DNA from: Bacillus sp. Y1
GTDB taxonomy: Bacteria > Bacillota > Bacilli > Bacillales > Cytobacillaceae
DNA length: 64,000 bases
NCBI RefSeq assembly: GCF_003586445.1
Contig: NZ_CP030028.1
Span: 2,618,501-2,682,500 of the forward strand
Direction: 5' to 3'
In this document: in pieces, positions 16,976-27,215 of the stretch
Position numbering within the stretch: the stretch's first letter is position 1
Layout of the letters: each line of letters begins with the position of its first letter
Program-made: the position numbers and the translations under genes
Notes under the pieces: model-generated
Databases searched by the model: none
What the model saw: the letters and a program-made list of their open reading frames with translations, nothing else
Told to the model about the DNA's origin: nothing

Positions 16976-18016
16976 ATAATCCCTGCAAAATGTCATCCTC
17001 ATCGAGCAACTGTTTGGCTTTTACACGATACTTTTCTTCGTGTAAAAATGTATACCGATTCGGCTTCATGGAAGGTGCCAAATCAATGGCTTGTCGATAT
17101 TCTTCTTTATGTAGTGATAGTGTTTGAACATATTCAAAAAAGCCCGTCCGATCAAATACCTTTCTCACACGTTCGTATCTGTGATCCTGAACTTTTGCTA
17201 CGATATACGTTGCAATCCCTACTTGTACACCATGCATTTGCGGGTAACTGATATTTTATCTAATGCATGTGAGATCAGATGCTCAGAACCACTAATGGGT
17301 GCACTATTTCCACTTATGTCGGTCGAAATTCCACCCATCGTCATTGAACTAACCAATTCTTTTAAAAAAATCGGATTCTTTATATCACTCATAGGTGTTC
17401 GGATAAAACTATTCACCGCTTTTTTACTTAGCATCGCCGCAAATGCATTAACATAACCAACTCCATGTTTCTCTTCAAAATCCCAATCATATAGTGCGGT
17501 TATATTTGATAGTAAATCACCTATTCCTGCTAGAATCATTTTTGAAGGGGCAGTCTGTATGATATCAAGATCCACAACGATTCCATAAGGAATTTGCGCT
17601 GGAACCGTCGTCTTTTTGCTATTTACAACAATCGAACAGTTGGAGCTTGCGAATCCATCATTTGACGCTGATGTAGGAATGCTAATAAACGGAAACTTTC
17701 TAACAAACGCAATATATTTTCCATAATCGACTAGAGCACCACCACCCATACCAAGGACCACATCATAGTTCTTTAGCGAAAAGGCTACTTGAATCAAATC
17801 ATTAATATCCAATCCAGATGACAATACCTTCGTATCAAGGGAAATCCTTGAAAAGGAGGATTGGATGGTTTCAGCAAAAGCTTCATTAGTATATTCATCA
17901 AAAAAGATCATTGCATCACGAAAGCCATGCTTGATTAAGTACGCTTCTAATTGATGAATAACCCCACTATTAATCTCCAATAAAGAAGGAATCGAAATAT
18001 TTGTACCTTGTCGCAT
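16965..18016 (-). pseudogene. Glycerol-1-phosphate dehydrogenase-like (iron-containing ADH superfamily) gene, frameshifted
   Basis: Two minus-strand frames make one protein of about 350 residues: 18016-17219 (NAD-binding VLGMGGGALVDYGKYIA, SIPTSASNDGFAS, and metal-site SGSEHLISHALD) and 17237-16965 (MHGVQVGIATYIVAK... to the C-terminus, with the second metal-ligand His). The first frame runs into a wrong C-terminus (VTRKCMVYK) where the second frame offers YPQMHGVQVG. The total length, 1052 bases, is one short of a multiple of three, so a single-base deletion near 17250 is the simplest reading. The family makes sn-glycerol-1-phosphate from DHAP (AraM/EgsA). It overlaps the HAD phosphatase gene upstream by one base. 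Real inactivation and sequencing error cannot be told apart here. Confidence 0.8.
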
Positions 18017-18669
18017 TATCGTGAAATCAGCCCTTTATTAATTAGGTATTCTTCAATTTCTGTGAATTCCTCAACAGCGATGTAGGGGACACCCTTTTCC
18101 TTAAGCATATCTTGAAGGGCATCCTTGGCAAAGGTGAGATCAGCAAACACAGCCGGATGCGAATCAGGCTCACTGTCACCAGCAAAATACACCAGCTCGT
18201 ATTCTTCCTTTAATTTTTGAATCACTTTCGATTTATCAATTCCATATCGCTCAGAGTATTTCCAATCGTTACTATCAATTTTCATATGAATATTTTTTTC
18301 ATGAAAAAATCCTTCATTCGAAAACACAGTCACGTCTTTTATATCGTATTTCTTGAGAATATGATGAATATAATAATCCGTACCTGCGCTTAGTATATAA
18401 AAATCTCCACCATTTTCTTGAACATGCTTAATAAAATGAGGGACATACTCGTCAATTGGAATCGTATGTATATCTTCAATAATATGTGCTTCTTCTTGGT
18501 GAATCGCTCGAAAGACCGTAGCAAGAAAATCAATATCTTTGATCTTCTCAGCCTTCCAATCGTTAAAAAGCTCTTTCCCTTCTGAAAAGTATTTATCAAT
18601 CACCATCCAGTAAAAGTCTTTTTTCGAAATAGTACCATCAAAATCAGATACAAATGCCCATTTTTTCAT
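18016..18669 (-). CDS. HAD-IB family phosphatase (MtnX/SerB-like)
   Basis: 217 residues. HAD motif I DFDGTIS near the N-terminus (catalytic Asp pair), motif II Ser-Ala-Gly in ILSAGTDYY, and motif IV GDSEPD. A helical cap domain lies between motifs I and II, as in MtnX-like phosphatases. The gene is first in a two-gene operon with the glycerol-1-phosphate dehydrogenase-like gene (one-base overlap), which suggests a phosphorylated three-carbon or polyol substrate (inference). There is no methionine-salvage context. Confidence 0.8.
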   Translation of the reverse strand: MKKWAFVSDFDGTISKKDFYWMVIDKYFSEGKELFNDWKAEKIKDIDFLATVFRAIHQEEAHIIEDIHTIPIDEYVPHFIKHVQENGGDFYILSAGTDYYIHHILKKYDIKDVTVFSNEGFFHEKNIHMKIDSNDWKYSERYGIDKSKVIQKLKEEYELVYFAGDSEPDSHPAVFADLTFAKDALQDMLKEKGVPYIAVEEFTEIEEYLINKGLISR

Positions 18670-18744
18670 CTACAAAATTCCCTTCACATTAATTTAGGTG
18701 TTTCCCATATTATAAGCAAAAATTGGTAAGATAACGAAGTAAAT

Positions 18745-18776
18745 TTTAAAAGACTCATGGAAAGTTCCATGAGCCT
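18745..18776 (-). terminator. Terminator of the small membrane-protein gene
   Basis: CTCATGGA / TCCATGAG hairpin; on the minus strand it is followed by TCTTTTAAAATTT. Confidence 0.6.
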
Positions 18777-19246
18777 TAATTGGATGGTTTATCCGTCTCT
18801 TGTTCCGGTTGAAACAACTTCGTGGATACAGCATTTAGTTTATTTAAAAACCGATTAAAACCAAAACCGACAAAAAAAGCGATGCTGATTTGCGCATATG
18901 GCGTATCTTCATACTCAATAAATTGAATTAATAATATTCCACTTTGTATGAGGGTAACCGCAACAACGGCAGTTCCCGTAGCAAATATCGGATAAAATAT
19001 ATACATAATCCACTTTCGATAATCCGTTAATTCACCCTTCATATAATGAGAGCAAAACATATATAGATGACGAAGTGAACCACCAATTGAGCCTGCAAAG
19101 AAATAATAAAGAAAGATCTCTATTTTAGAAACCTCCGGAATCCATTTTTCAATGCTTCCCGTCCATAGCATACCTACAGCGATAAAACTTCCGAAAAATA
19201 AAAGGGATAAATAAACGAGTATCACGATTTTTAGCCATCTCTTCAT
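18776..19246 (-). CDS. Unrecognised four-helix membrane protein
   Basis: 156 residues from the ATG at 19246, which has GGGGTG 7 bases upstream; an earlier in-frame GTG overlaps that site. About four hydrophobic segments: ILVYLSLLFFGSFIAVG, FLYYFFAGSIGGSL, WIMYIFYPIFATGTAVVAV, and ISIAFFVGFGFNRF. The C-terminus is cytoplasmic-like and polar (FQPEQETDKPSN). No family recognised. It is divergent from the 2-hydroxyacid dehydrogenase gene. Confidence 0.7.
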   Translation of the reverse strand: MKRWLKIVILVYLSLLFFGSFIAVGMLWTGSIEKWIPEVSKIEIFLYYFFAGSIGGSLRHLYMFCSHYMKGELTDYRKWIMYIFYPIFATGTAVVAVTLIQSGILLIQFIEYEDTPYAQISIAFFVGFGFNRFLNKLNAVSTKLFQPEQETDKPSN

Positions 19247-19359
19247 AGTAATCACCCCGTTTTACACTGTATGAAAAAGGAGAACAGGAAATGCCAAACA
19301 GCTACTGCTATTTATCAAGCTATAGTACAATACAAATAAATAGACCATCGGAGGTTTGT

Positions 19360-20292
19360 ATGAATATACATAACATTCTTATAGCAGGGGAGTATCAGGA
19401 GGAATTTGAGACATATTTTCCAAACATGGAACAAAAGGAATTTCGCTTTCTACCTGTAGAGGCGATCACAGATCATGACTTAGACTGGGCAGATGCCTAT
19501 GTGGGATTCAAACCATGCGCAAATTTTCAACTATCGAAAGTAAAATGGGTTCATTCCTTTAATGCAGGTGTGAATAATTTTTTAGACATAGAAGGGTGGA
19601 AAGAAAATCACGTTCTTCTAACCCGTACCATTTGTTCCTTCGGTGAACGAATAAGTGAATATTGTTTAAGTTATTTATTAACAAACCTACAATATCATGG
19701 GCAATTTCAGAAACAGCAGCAACAAAAAAAGTGGATTCAAAAAACACCGAAGTTAATGAAGGATGTTACGATTCTTATTTTTGGAACTGGGGCCATTGGT
19801 CAAGAAGTTGCCAAGACGTTTACCCATTTTGGTTCCACCGTTATGGGTGTCTCCGAAAGCGGTAAACAAAAGGAATATTTTCATAAAGTTGTTCCGATAA
19901 GCTCCGTTTCTTCCATAATTGAAGAAGCCAACTGGATCATCAGTACGCTCCCGCTGACTCAACACACAAAACAGTTATTCAATGAAGAACTATTTTCTCA
20001 AATGAAGTCAGTAGGTTTTATCAACGTAGGCAGAGGCGCAACGGTTGATGAAAAAGCGCTCATCAATGCACTCGATTCAGGTAACATACATACGGCGATT
20101 CTAGATGTAGTAGAGATAGAACCACTACAAAAAGATTCGACTCTTTGGTTAAGGAAAGACGTGACCATTACTCCACATATCTCTGCCGTAACCGAACTGA
20201 ATGAAGCGATCCTATGCTTTGCTCAAACCTTACACGCCATAGAATCAAACCAACCTTTACCGAATTCAGTAGATTTTGATAAGGGATATTAA
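19360..20292 (+). CDS. D-isomer specific 2-hydroxyacid dehydrogenase
   Basis: 310 residues. NAD-binding motif IFGTGAIGQEVA; catalytic Arg in INVGRGATVDE, Glu in DVVEIEPL and His in ITPHISA, as in GhrA/SerA-type enzymes that reduce 2-ketoacids. The frame is open from 19291, but the ATG at 19360 follows a clear CGGAGG site and starts the protein as family members do. Substrate not predictable. Single gene with a terminator. Confidence 0.88.
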   Translation: MNIHNILIAGEYQEEFETYFPNMEQKEFRFLPVEAITDHDLDWADAYVGFKPCANFQLSKVKWVHSFNAGVNNFLDIEGWKENHVLLTRTICSFGERISEYCLSYLLTNLQYHGQFQKQQQQKKWIQKTPKLMKDVTILIFGTGAIGQEVAKTFTHFGSTVMGVSESGKQKEYFHKVVPISSVSSIIEEANWIISTLPLTQHTKQLFNEELFSQMKSVGFINVGRGATVDEKALINALDSGNIHTAILDVVEIEPLQKDSTLWLRKDVTITPHISAVTELNEAILCFAQTLHAIESNQPLPNSVDFDKGY

Positions 20293-20296
20293 AAAT

Positions 20297-20345
20297 AAGC
20301 CTGTTTCTATCTTATATAAATATGATGGAAACAGGCTCTTTATAG
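20297..20345 (+). terminator. Terminator of the hydroxyacid dehydrogenase gene
   Basis: AGCCTGTTTC / GGAAACAGGCT stem with a long loop, then CTTTATAG. Confidence 0.7.
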
Positions 20346-20470
20346 TTCCTTATTCTTATATAATAAATAATTATTTGTAAGATAACTTAACAAACTATAC
20401 TCCTATGCCGATAAAAAGAATGAAGAATTTTGTCGATTGTTAAAACCAATCACCGAGTAGGGGGAGTAGT

Positions 20471-22177
20471 ATGTTAAAAAGGGTAAAATGGTCAAACATC
20501 AAAATTGGTGGGAAGTACATGGTGATCTTCTCTTTTATGACCATTGCTTTTTTAATTTCTGTCGTAGTAACAGGAATTTTCATTAAAGATACGAGCGAAA
20601 AAATGGAAGATACAGTGACGAGAAATCAAGTAGCTGTAGATGCTGGAAACTTAGTTACCCTTTACCATGAAAAGTACTTACTAGTTCCGGAGTACATTCT
20701 CTTGTCTGATGAAACAAAGTTGAATGTGTATTTGGATCATAGTCAAGAGTTTGTCAGCATTGCAAAAAAACTAAAGCAAAATCTAACTACCAATCAATTG
20801 GAAACGTTTAATCAGCTCATTGAAAATAATCATAAACTCGACGAGTATTTTTTTAGTACGATCGTTCCAAAAGTACAACAAATTAATACAGAAGAGTTTA
20901 CGACATTAGAAAGGGAAGCAAGAGAATTAAAAAATGAAACCATTAAATTGGGCTATGAGTTAAAAGATACGGCAACAAAAATAAGTGAAGCTGATTTAGC
21001 CGCAGCACAAAATCAACTAGAGAGACTATATCTGATTCTTATCATTTCATCAGTCGGATCAATCGTTCTTTCATTTATCATGATTTTTATCCTTAGTCGT
21101 AAAATCAAAAGAAATCTGGAAGAAATCGTCGTTCAAAGTAATGAGATTGCTAGCGGAAGACTGAATAATGAGGAATTAACCTACCGTGGGACTGATGAAA
21201 TTGGACAGCTCTCTCACTCTATTAATGAGATGGCAACAAGCTTACGAGGAATGATTTCTGAAATCTCGACTTTATCAGTGGAAGTGGACAAGCAAAGTGT
21301 CACATTGTTTGAGTCATCAGAGGAAGTAAAGCTAGGAAGTGAACAAGTTTCTATCACCATTGAAGAAATGGCTAAGGGAGCAAGCACACAAGCGGATAAT
21401 GCAGCTAATATTGCGTCAAAAACAAAGGAATTCAATGATGAAATTATTCATTCTAACTCACAAGGTGAAAAATTAGTAGAATTCTCCGGTCAAGTGTTAG
21501 ATGTGGCCGTTCGTGGGGACAATCAAATGAAAGAATCACTACAACAAATGAAGAAAATTAATCATGTGGTAAGTGAATCTGTTCACCAAGTGAAGAATTT
21601 AGAAAGCAAGACACAATCGATCACAGAGATCGTCCATGTGATCAAGTCCATTGCCGATCAAACGAACTTGCTTGCATTGAATGCATCCATTGAAGCGGCT
21701 AGAGCTGGAGAAGCAGGAAAAAGCTTTGCTGTTGTAGCAACGGAAGTAAGAAAATTAGCCGAAGAAGTTTCGCGTTCTGTCGAAGGTATTGCATCCATTG
21801 TTTTCAGCATTAAAGAAGAAACATCAAAAATTGCAGATAATTTGAACGAAGGGTACGGTGAAGTGAATAAAGGAACCGTACAAATTGAACTAACTGGTCA
21901 ACAATTTGCCGACATTAAAGAAAAAGTAGAACATATGTCCATTGGCATAAAAACCATTTCAGAAGGCTTAAATAAAGTTCAACAATCAAGTCAATCCATG
22001 AGTGAAAATATCGAGCATATTGCTGCCGTATCAGAGGAAACCGCAGCTGGTTCGGAAGAGATTTCAGCAGCTGTCCTACAGCAAAACCAATCGCTCGACA
22101 ATATTTCTGTAAGTGCCAAAATGCTAACAAGCATGGTAGAAAGAATGAACAACTTGATTAAAAAATTCGAACTATAA
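20471..22177 (+). CDS. Methyl-accepting chemotaxis protein
   Basis: 568 residues. First membrane helix about 17-38, an extracellular four-helix-bundle-like sensor domain of about 140 residues, second helix about 183-207, then HAMP ([18 protein letters not shown]...). The cytoplasmic signalling hairpin carries the highly conserved tip [21 protein letters not shown]. The GGGGGAG site precedes the ATG. The gene is followed after 25 bases by a sugar-binding lipoprotein gene, suggesting that the receptor senses a ligand presented by that protein. Confidence 0.93.
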   Translation: MLKRVKWSNIKIGGKYMVIFSFMTIAFLISVVVTGIFIKDTSEKMEDTVTRNQVAVDAGNLVTLYHEKYLLVPEYILLSDETKLNVYLDHSQEFVSIAKKLKQNLTTNQLETFNQLIENNHKLDEYFFSTIVPKVQQINTEEFTTLEREARELKNETIKLGYELKDTATKISEADLAAAQNQLERLYLILIISSVGSIVLSFIMIFILSRKIKRNLEEIVVQSNEIASGRLNNEELTYRGTDEIGQLSHSINEMATSLRGMISEISTLSVEVDKQSVTLFESSEEVKLGSEQVSITIEEMAKGASTQADNAANIASKTKEFNDEIIHSNSQGEKLVEFSGQVLDVAVRGDNQMKESLQQMKKINHVVSESVHQVKNLESKTQSITEIVHVIKSIADQTNLLALNASIEAARAGEAGKSFAVVATEVRKLAEEVSRSVEGIASIVFSIKEETSKIADNLNEGYGEVNKGTVQIELTGQQFADIKEKVEHMSIGIKTISEGLNKVQQSSQSMSENIEHIAAVSEETAAGSEEISAAVLQQNQSLDNISVSAKMLTSMVERMNNLIKKFEL

Positions 22178-22202
22178 TGGCTCATTAGGAAGGAGGAAGC
22201 AT

Positions 22203-23258
22203 ATGAAGTATTTTACAAAGATGTCACTAACAAGTTTATTTCTAATAATCGTAATGGTCGTTACAGCAGGTTGTTCTTCAGCAGAGAAAGCATCAAGCAA
22301 TAACAACTCAAAATTAATCACCGATGAGTCGAAACCGTATGTTGGTTTCTTATTAGATACGTTAAAAGATGAAAGATGGTACAAAGATAAAGCACTGTTT
22401 GAAGAAGAAATTAAAAAGCTGGGTGGTCAAGTAAAAACACTAGCAGCTAACGGTTTGGATGAAGTCCAAATTAAACAAGCCAAACTATTAATTGAAGAGG
22501 GAGTTGACGTATTAGTCGTTGTTCCTCATGATGCGGTAATTTCAGCTGAAATCGTAGAGATTGCCCATGAAGCAGGTGTAAAGGTGGTTTCCTACGACCG
22601 GTTGATAAAAAATGCCGAAGTAGATTACTATATTTCCTTTGATAATGAAAAAGTAGGGGAAATTCAAGCTACGGAAATTTTAAAGAAAGTACCTAGCGGA
22701 AATTTCGCTTATATCGGTGGAGCAGAATCTGACAACAATGCGATTCTTTTCCGTCAAGGGGCTATGAAGGTATTACAGCCTTTGATCGATAACGGAACTG
22801 TGAAGCTCGTTCATGATCAGTATACAGATGATTGGAACCCAGACATTGCAAAGGAAAATATGAAAACGGCCCTGAGTAAAAATGGAAATGCCATTAACGC
22901 GGTTATTGCCGCCAATGATGGAACGGCTGGTGGAGTAATCGAATCATTAGCTGCCGTTGGTTTAGCTGGCACCGTTCCGGTTTCTGGCCAGGACGCCGAA
23001 CTTGAAGGAGTTCGACGTGTCGTTCAAGGCCTACAAACGATGACCGTATATAAACCGATCAACCTATTAGCGATTAAATCTGCCGAAATGGCGATGATGG
23101 TAGCAAAGGGTGAAGAAGTAAAGACCGACAAGCAAATTAACAATGGAAAAATCGATGTACCAGCTGTCTTCTTAGATCCAATTGCCATCACAAAAGAAAA
23201 CGTGCGTGATACCGTAATTAAGGATGGATACTTGAACGAGACAGACGTGTTTAAATAA
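22203..23258 (+). CDS. Xylose-binding-protein-like sugar-binding lipoprotein (XylF type)
   Basis: 351 residues. Lipoprotein signal with lipobox VTAGCSS, so it is anchored on the outer face of the membrane. The periplasmic-binding type 1 fold is seen in PYVGFLLDTLKDERWYKDKALFEEE, DVLVVVPHDA, VVSYDRLI, AVIAANDGTAGGVIESL and PVSGQDAELEGVRRV, all close to XylF. No ABC permease or ATPase gene is nearby. The upstream partner is a chemoreceptor. It probably binds a monosaccharide and passes the signal to the receptor rather than to a transporter (inference). Confidence 0.9.
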   Translation: MKYFTKMSLTSLFLIIVMVVTAGCSSAEKASSNNNSKLITDESKPYVGFLLDTLKDERWYKDKALFEEEIKKLGGQVKTLAANGLDEVQIKQAKLLIEEGVDVLVVVPHDAVISAEIVEIAHEAGVKVVSYDRLIKNAEVDYYISFDNEKVGEIQATEILKKVPSGNFAYIGGAESDNNAILFRQGAMKVLQPLIDNGTVKLVHDQYTDDWNPDIAKENMKTALSKNGNAINAVIAANDGTAGGVIESLAAVGLAGTVPVSGQDAELEGVRRVVQGLQTMTVYKPINLLAIKSAEMAMMVAKGEEVKTDKQINNGKIDVPAVFLDPIAITKENVRDTVIKDGYLNETDVFK

Positions 23259-23267
23259 ATCATAAGT

Positions 23268-23302
23268 ACAAGGACCAACTGATGATAGTTGGTCCTTGTT
23301 TC
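23268..23302 (+). terminator. Terminator after the sugar-binding lipoprotein gene
   Basis: AAGGACCAACT (23270-23280) / AGTTGGTCCTT (23287-23297), then GTTTCG. Confidence 0.8.
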
Positions 23303-23404
23303 GTCAAATGGTATTATTTTCTACAAAAATAGGCTGACCAAAAATGTAAAACTTACATTTTTATTAAAAACTATCTTTTTAATCGTAAAAATTACGATTA
23401 AATA

Positions 23405-23433
23405 TTGACACTTTAAGTTTAGCACATTATAGT
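23405..23433 (+). promoter_or_regulatory. SigA-type promoter of the MATE gene
   Basis: TTGACA (23405-23410), 17-base spacer, TATAGT (23428-23433). Transcription would start near 23440 and leave a leader of about 150 nt. Confidence 0.8.
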
Positions 23434-23439
23434 CTATTA

Positions 23440-23560
23440 TCATTGGCTAGGAACGGCCACGGATCGCAGGAATTGTATATGAATTCAATTCAACTATAGG
23501 GACTAGGATACCTTATCATATCGCTAGCAATATGATAAGGTATCCTAGCATTTTGCTATA
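23440..23560 (+). ncRNA. Long attenuator-like leader of the MATE gene
   Basis: The leader has a perfect 19-bp stem, CTAGGATACCTTATCATAT (23503-23521) and its complement (23530-23548), with an 8-base loop and then CATTTTGCT. Upstream of it lie GGCTAGGAACGGCC, a possible minimal open frame ATG (23479) encoding MNSIQL and stopping at TAG, and CTATAGGGACTAGG overlapping the stem. I could not match it to a known riboswitch class. It may be a riboswitch, or translation-coupled attenuation of a drug-efflux gene. Confidence 0.6.
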
Positions 23561-23593
23561 CTAGTTGCTTTTTTATCAAGAAAGGGGAGGAAA

Positions 23594-24943
23594 ATGAACT
23601 TAGCTTCCGTTAGACAAATGGTTCACCGTTATTCACATACATGTACTCATCGCGAATACTTTATACTAGCTTTTCCTTTAATTTTATCTGGAGTCTCTAC
23701 TCCCTTACTTGGAGTGGTAGATACGGCCGTTGTTGGAAGAATACAAGACCCTACGGCGTTAGGTGGAGTCGCGATTGCTGCCGTTATTTTTAATACGATG
23801 TACTGGCTGCTCGGCTTTTTACGTGTGACGACAAGTGGCTTCACGTCACAAGCTGATGGAGCAAAAAATGAAGAAGGAATTATGCTTGCGCTTTACCGCC
23901 CGATGATTATTGCTATTCTAATGGGTTTGATTTTTATCCTTTTTCAAAAGCCAATCATCCATTTATCCCTTCTCCTTATGGGAGGGAATGTATCAACAAA
24001 TGCCCTGGCTGAAACTTACTTTCTCATTCGTATCTGGGGAGCACCGTTTATTCTACTAAGCTATGTAACCATTGGTTGGCTAGTCGGCTTAGGAAAAGTA
24101 AAAATGTCCTTATTCCTTCAAATTGGTATGAACCTATTAAACATCGTGCTTGATATTGTCTTTGTTCTCGGCTTACATATGGGGGTTGCAGGCGTCGCCT
24201 ATGCTACTTTAATCTCTGAAGTGTCCTCCGTTTTAGTTGGAATGTTCATTATTTATCATACAAATAAAAGTCGTTTCTTTATTCCTTCGTATGCTGCGTT
24301 AATAAAGAAGGACACCTTAGTTCAAATGTTTCTTGTGAATCGCGACCATTTTCTCAGAACATTATGTTTAGTCACGATGACTGGAATTTTCACCTCAAAA
24401 GGAGCAAGTATGGGTGAGCTCACATTAGCTGCAAATGCGATCCTTTTACAAGTTCAGTATGTAATGGCATACCTTTTTGGAGGATTCGCTAATGCCTCAA
24501 GCATTTTAGTGGGAAGAGCGTTTGGAGGAAAGAATAGCTCTCTATATTTTCGAGCTTTGTCGCTTTCAGCAACCTGGGGATTTGCCACAGCTATTCTTTT
24601 ATCCCTTTTGACCTTCCTGTTTGGAGACTTTATCGTGTCATTATTCACGACGATTCATGAGGTAAAAAATACCACTCATGGATTCTTATTTTGGATGTTT
24701 CTATTTCCACTTGTCGGATTTTGGGGATTACAACTAGAAGGCATTTTTTCTGGTGCAACGGACGCGAAATCGGTGAGAAATTCTATTTTCTTCGCTTTAC
24801 TTGTGTTTTTAGCAGCCATTGTATTTCTTGTACCCGTCTTTGGAAACCACGGAGTATGGATGGCGTTTATCTTATTTAGTCTATCCCGAAGCGTCTTTTT
24901 ATCTCTTTACGTCAAAAAACTTACTAATCGATTAGTAGGATAA
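23594..24943 (+). CDS. MATE family efflux transporter (DinF-like)
   Basis: 449 residues and about 12 membrane helices. The start REYFILAFPLILSGVSTPLLGVVDTAVVGR is the typical first helix pair of MATE proteins of the DinF branch; helix 7-type sequences (ANAILLQVQYVMAYLFGGFANASSILVGRAFG) repeat the pattern. It exports cationic drugs or metabolites against Na+ or H+; substrate unknown. AAAGGGGAGG precedes the ATG. It is controlled by a SigA promoter and a structured leader, and closed by its own terminator. Confidence 0.9.
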   Translation: MNLASVRQMVHRYSHTCTHREYFILAFPLILSGVSTPLLGVVDTAVVGRIQDPTALGGVAIAAVIFNTMYWLLGFLRVTTSGFTSQADGAKNEEGIMLALYRPMIIAILMGLIFILFQKPIIHLSLLLMGGNVSTNALAETYFLIRIWGAPFILLSYVTIGWLVGLGKVKMSLFLQIGMNLLNIVLDIVFVLGLHMGVAGVAYATLISEVSSVLVGMFIIYHTNKSRFFIPSYAALIKKDTLVQMFLVNRDHFLRTLCLVTMTGIFTSKGASMGELTLAANAILLQVQYVMAYLFGGFANASSILVGRAFGGKNSSLYFRALSLSATWGFATAILLSLLTFLFGDFIVSLFTTIHEVKNTTHGFLFWMFLFPLVGFWGLQLEGIFSGATDAKSVRNSIFFALLVFLAAIVFLVPVFGNHGVWMAFILFSLSRSVFLSLYVKKLTNRLVG

Positions 24944-24977
24944 GGAATTTTGCAGAGAAATGTCATAACCTGCGCTT

Positions 24978-25017
24978 GCCTAGGAAATACCATCATTTCC
25001 TAGGTTTTTTATTTTTA
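24978..25017 (+). terminator. Terminator of the MATE gene
   Basis: CCTAGGAAA / TTTCCTAGG stem followed by TTTTTTATTTTT. Confidence 0.88.
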
Positions 25018-25138
25018 AATAGTCCTTAAGAATCAGGTATAAAGTTGTATTATTTATACAATACTTACAGTTCCTTTACAATTGCTTAATATTCCTTTGC
25101 CATAATAAATGGAACAAAGGGTGAAGGATGTGTAGGGA

Positions 25139-26905
25139 TTGAAGTCTTTAGGAATATGGTTAAAACAACGAATTGGCAGTATGAAGCATTTTCCGATATT
25201 AAAAAATCGAATTCAACCACAAAGTATTCGCAAAAAAATCATGCTTAGCTTCGGGCTAGTGTTACTAGTTTCTAGTGGACTAGCTATATACTCCATGATT
25301 AATATCCAAAAGGCAAATGAATTAGCAAAATCACTTATTCTAGAAGAATCACAGCAATTAAATCATTTACAAGATTTACGATTTTTTATGGCTGAGCGAT
25401 TAAGGCTCGTAAATGAGTACATCCTTGAAGGTTCACCCCAGGCAAAGGAAAGCTTTGAGAGCAATGTACAGCTTAGTAAACAGTTAGAAGAAAAGTTATT
25501 GACTAACGTTGCGGGGAACAAACATGAAAACACAGTAAAAAAGGTCATTTCCGATAGTGGCAAATGGAATGAGATTATGATGAAGGATGCTTTTGATGTG
25601 TTTGATAGCGGAGATAAGCGTCAAGCATTACTTAATGTTGGATCTGAAAAGTTTAAAGCAGAACAAACGATGTCAAAATTAAAAGCTTTAGCTGACGAAA
25701 AAAATAAGAGCGTAGAACAGCTGGGAGAAGAAATCATTTCTAACGGAAGTCAAGTACAAATTTGGACCATGATCCTTACAATAATAGTTATTTGTATTTC
25801 CGTATTAGTTGCCTTTGTATTAATGAATTCTATTCACGGTCCGATCCGTCGTTTATCGGAGAGAATTAAAGTGGTTGCAGAGGGTGATTTTAGTCAAGCA
25901 GATATGAAGGTCACATCAACCGATGAGATTGGTGAGCTAACCATTACTTTCAACCGAATGGTAAAAGAGCTGCGAGCATTAATATCCCAAGCATATGAAA
26001 CAACCACACAGATATCTGCGTCTGCCGAGGATTTAACCGCAAGCTCGGAGGAAACAGCGCAAGGGACAGAAAGTATCACTTATTCCATTCAAGAGGTTGC
26101 CGCCTCCTCTCATAAACAATTAGAAAGTGTAAATGAAACCATACATACGATGAACACATTGGCTACCATTCAAGAAACACTAACCCTTTCTTCAGAAGAA
26201 CTCGAAGCTTCAGCCAATATGGTAGACGGAGTGTCTGAAAACGGAAACAAGGTCGTACAACATGCGATTAAGCAAATGTCGCATATACATGACTCAGTTT
26301 TAGAAGTGGCAGGAGTGATTGATAACCTTGGTAGTCAATCACAAGAGATTAGTCAAATAACTAAAGTGATCACAAGTATTGCAGATCAAACGAATTTACT
26401 CGCTTTAAATGCAGCAATTGAAGCAGCACGAGCGGGTGAGCATGGGAAAGGCTTTGCCGTTGTTGCTGATGAGGTGCGTAAACTTGCCGTTCAATCTAAG
26501 AGCTCTTCCAACGAGATTATTGATCTTATTTTAAAAATCCAAACCGGCACTAATCAAGCTGTAAAGTCGATGGAAAAGAGCACACTTGAGGTAGAAAATG
26601 GGTCTATTGCTGTAAATGAGGCGGGAAGATCTTTTATACAAATTACTGATTCTATCACAGACATACGTAAGACGATTCAGTCTATTCATCAATATGTACA
26701 AAAAATGACGGAAAGCTCCAAATATGTAACTGCCAATATTGAAGTGCTAACAGAAATTGCAAAGGTTAATTCCACCTCCTCACGTGCGGTTGCTGCATCA
26801 GCTGAAGAGCAATTGGCAACGATGGAGGAAATCGCTTCATCCGTTCAGACAGTAAATGATATGGCAATTAACTTAAAAGAAGTTTTAAGGAAATTTACGA
26901 TTTAA
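25139..26905 (+). CDS. Methyl-accepting chemotaxis protein
   Basis: 588 residues. First membrane helix about 35-54 ([20 protein letters not shown]), an extracellular helical sensor of about 150 residues, second helix about 205-228, HAMP ([22 protein letters not shown]), then a long signalling domain with the tip [21 protein letters not shown]. The TTG start at 25139 is the only good candidate; its ribosome binding site is modest (AAGGA 11 bases upstream). An ATG at codon 15 lacks one. It is not closely similar to the other receptor in its sensor domain. Ligand unknown. Confidence 0.92.
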   Translation: MKSLGIWLKQRIGSMKHFPILKNRIQPQSIRKKIMLSFGLVLLVSSGLAIYSMINIQKANELAKSLILEESQQLNHLQDLRFFMAERLRLVNEYILEGSPQAKESFESNVQLSKQLEEKLLTNVAGNKHENTVKKVISDSGKWNEIMMKDAFDVFDSGDKRQALLNVGSEKFKAEQTMSKLKALADEKNKSVEQLGEEIISNGSQVQIWTMILTIIVICISVLVAFVLMNSIHGPIRRLSERIKVVAEGDFSQADMKVTSTDEIGELTITFNRMVKELRALISQAYETTTQISASAEDLTASSEETAQGTESITYSIQEVAASSHKQLESVNETIHTMNTLATIQETLTLSSEELEASANMVDGVSENGNKVVQHAIKQMSHIHDSVLEVAGVIDNLGSQSQEISQITKVITSIADQTNLLALNAAIEAARAGEHGKGFAVVADEVRKLAVQSKSSSNEIIDLILKIQTGTNQAVKSMEKSTLEVENGSIAVNEAGRSFIQITDSITDIRKTIQSIHQYVQKMTESSKYVTANIEVLTEIAKVNSTSSRAVAASAEEQLATMEEIASSVQTVNDMAINLKEVLRKFTI

Positions 26906-27013
26906 TAGGATTCCTCCTGTTGGTGCAGGGGGAACTTTTTTACTTTTTAAATAATTTATAGTTGCTTTATGAAAAACCTTCCACTATGATTGGATTATAG
27001 TTTCATATGAAAT

Positions 27014-27110
27014 CTACTAGGGGGGCCCGTATGTTCGGGCTGAGAGAAAACAATATTCAGTTTTCGACTCTTGGAACCTGATCTGGCTCATACCAGCGGA
27101 GGGAAGTAGT
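27014..27110 (+). ncRNA. TPP riboswitch 1 (upstream of thiM)
   Basis: Conserved THI-box blocks in order: GGGGGGCCC, GGGCTGAGAG (27037-27046), CTTGGAACCTGATCTGG and ACCAGCGGAGGGAAGTAG. It ends in a terminator before thiM, so TPP should switch the salvage operon off. Confidence 0.97.
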
Positions 27111-27145
27111 TACTGCGAAGATGAATGTTAATTGTTTCGTAACTA

Positions 27146-27177
27146 TGCCAGGTTCTATAAGAATCTGGCTTTTTTTG
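27146..27177 (+). terminator. Riboswitch terminator before thiM
   Basis: GCCAGGTTC / GAATCTGGC stem followed by T7. Confidence 0.88.
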
Positions 27178-27215
27178 TCTTGAAATAGTTTTTTAATACG
27201 AAAGGAGTAGGGAAA

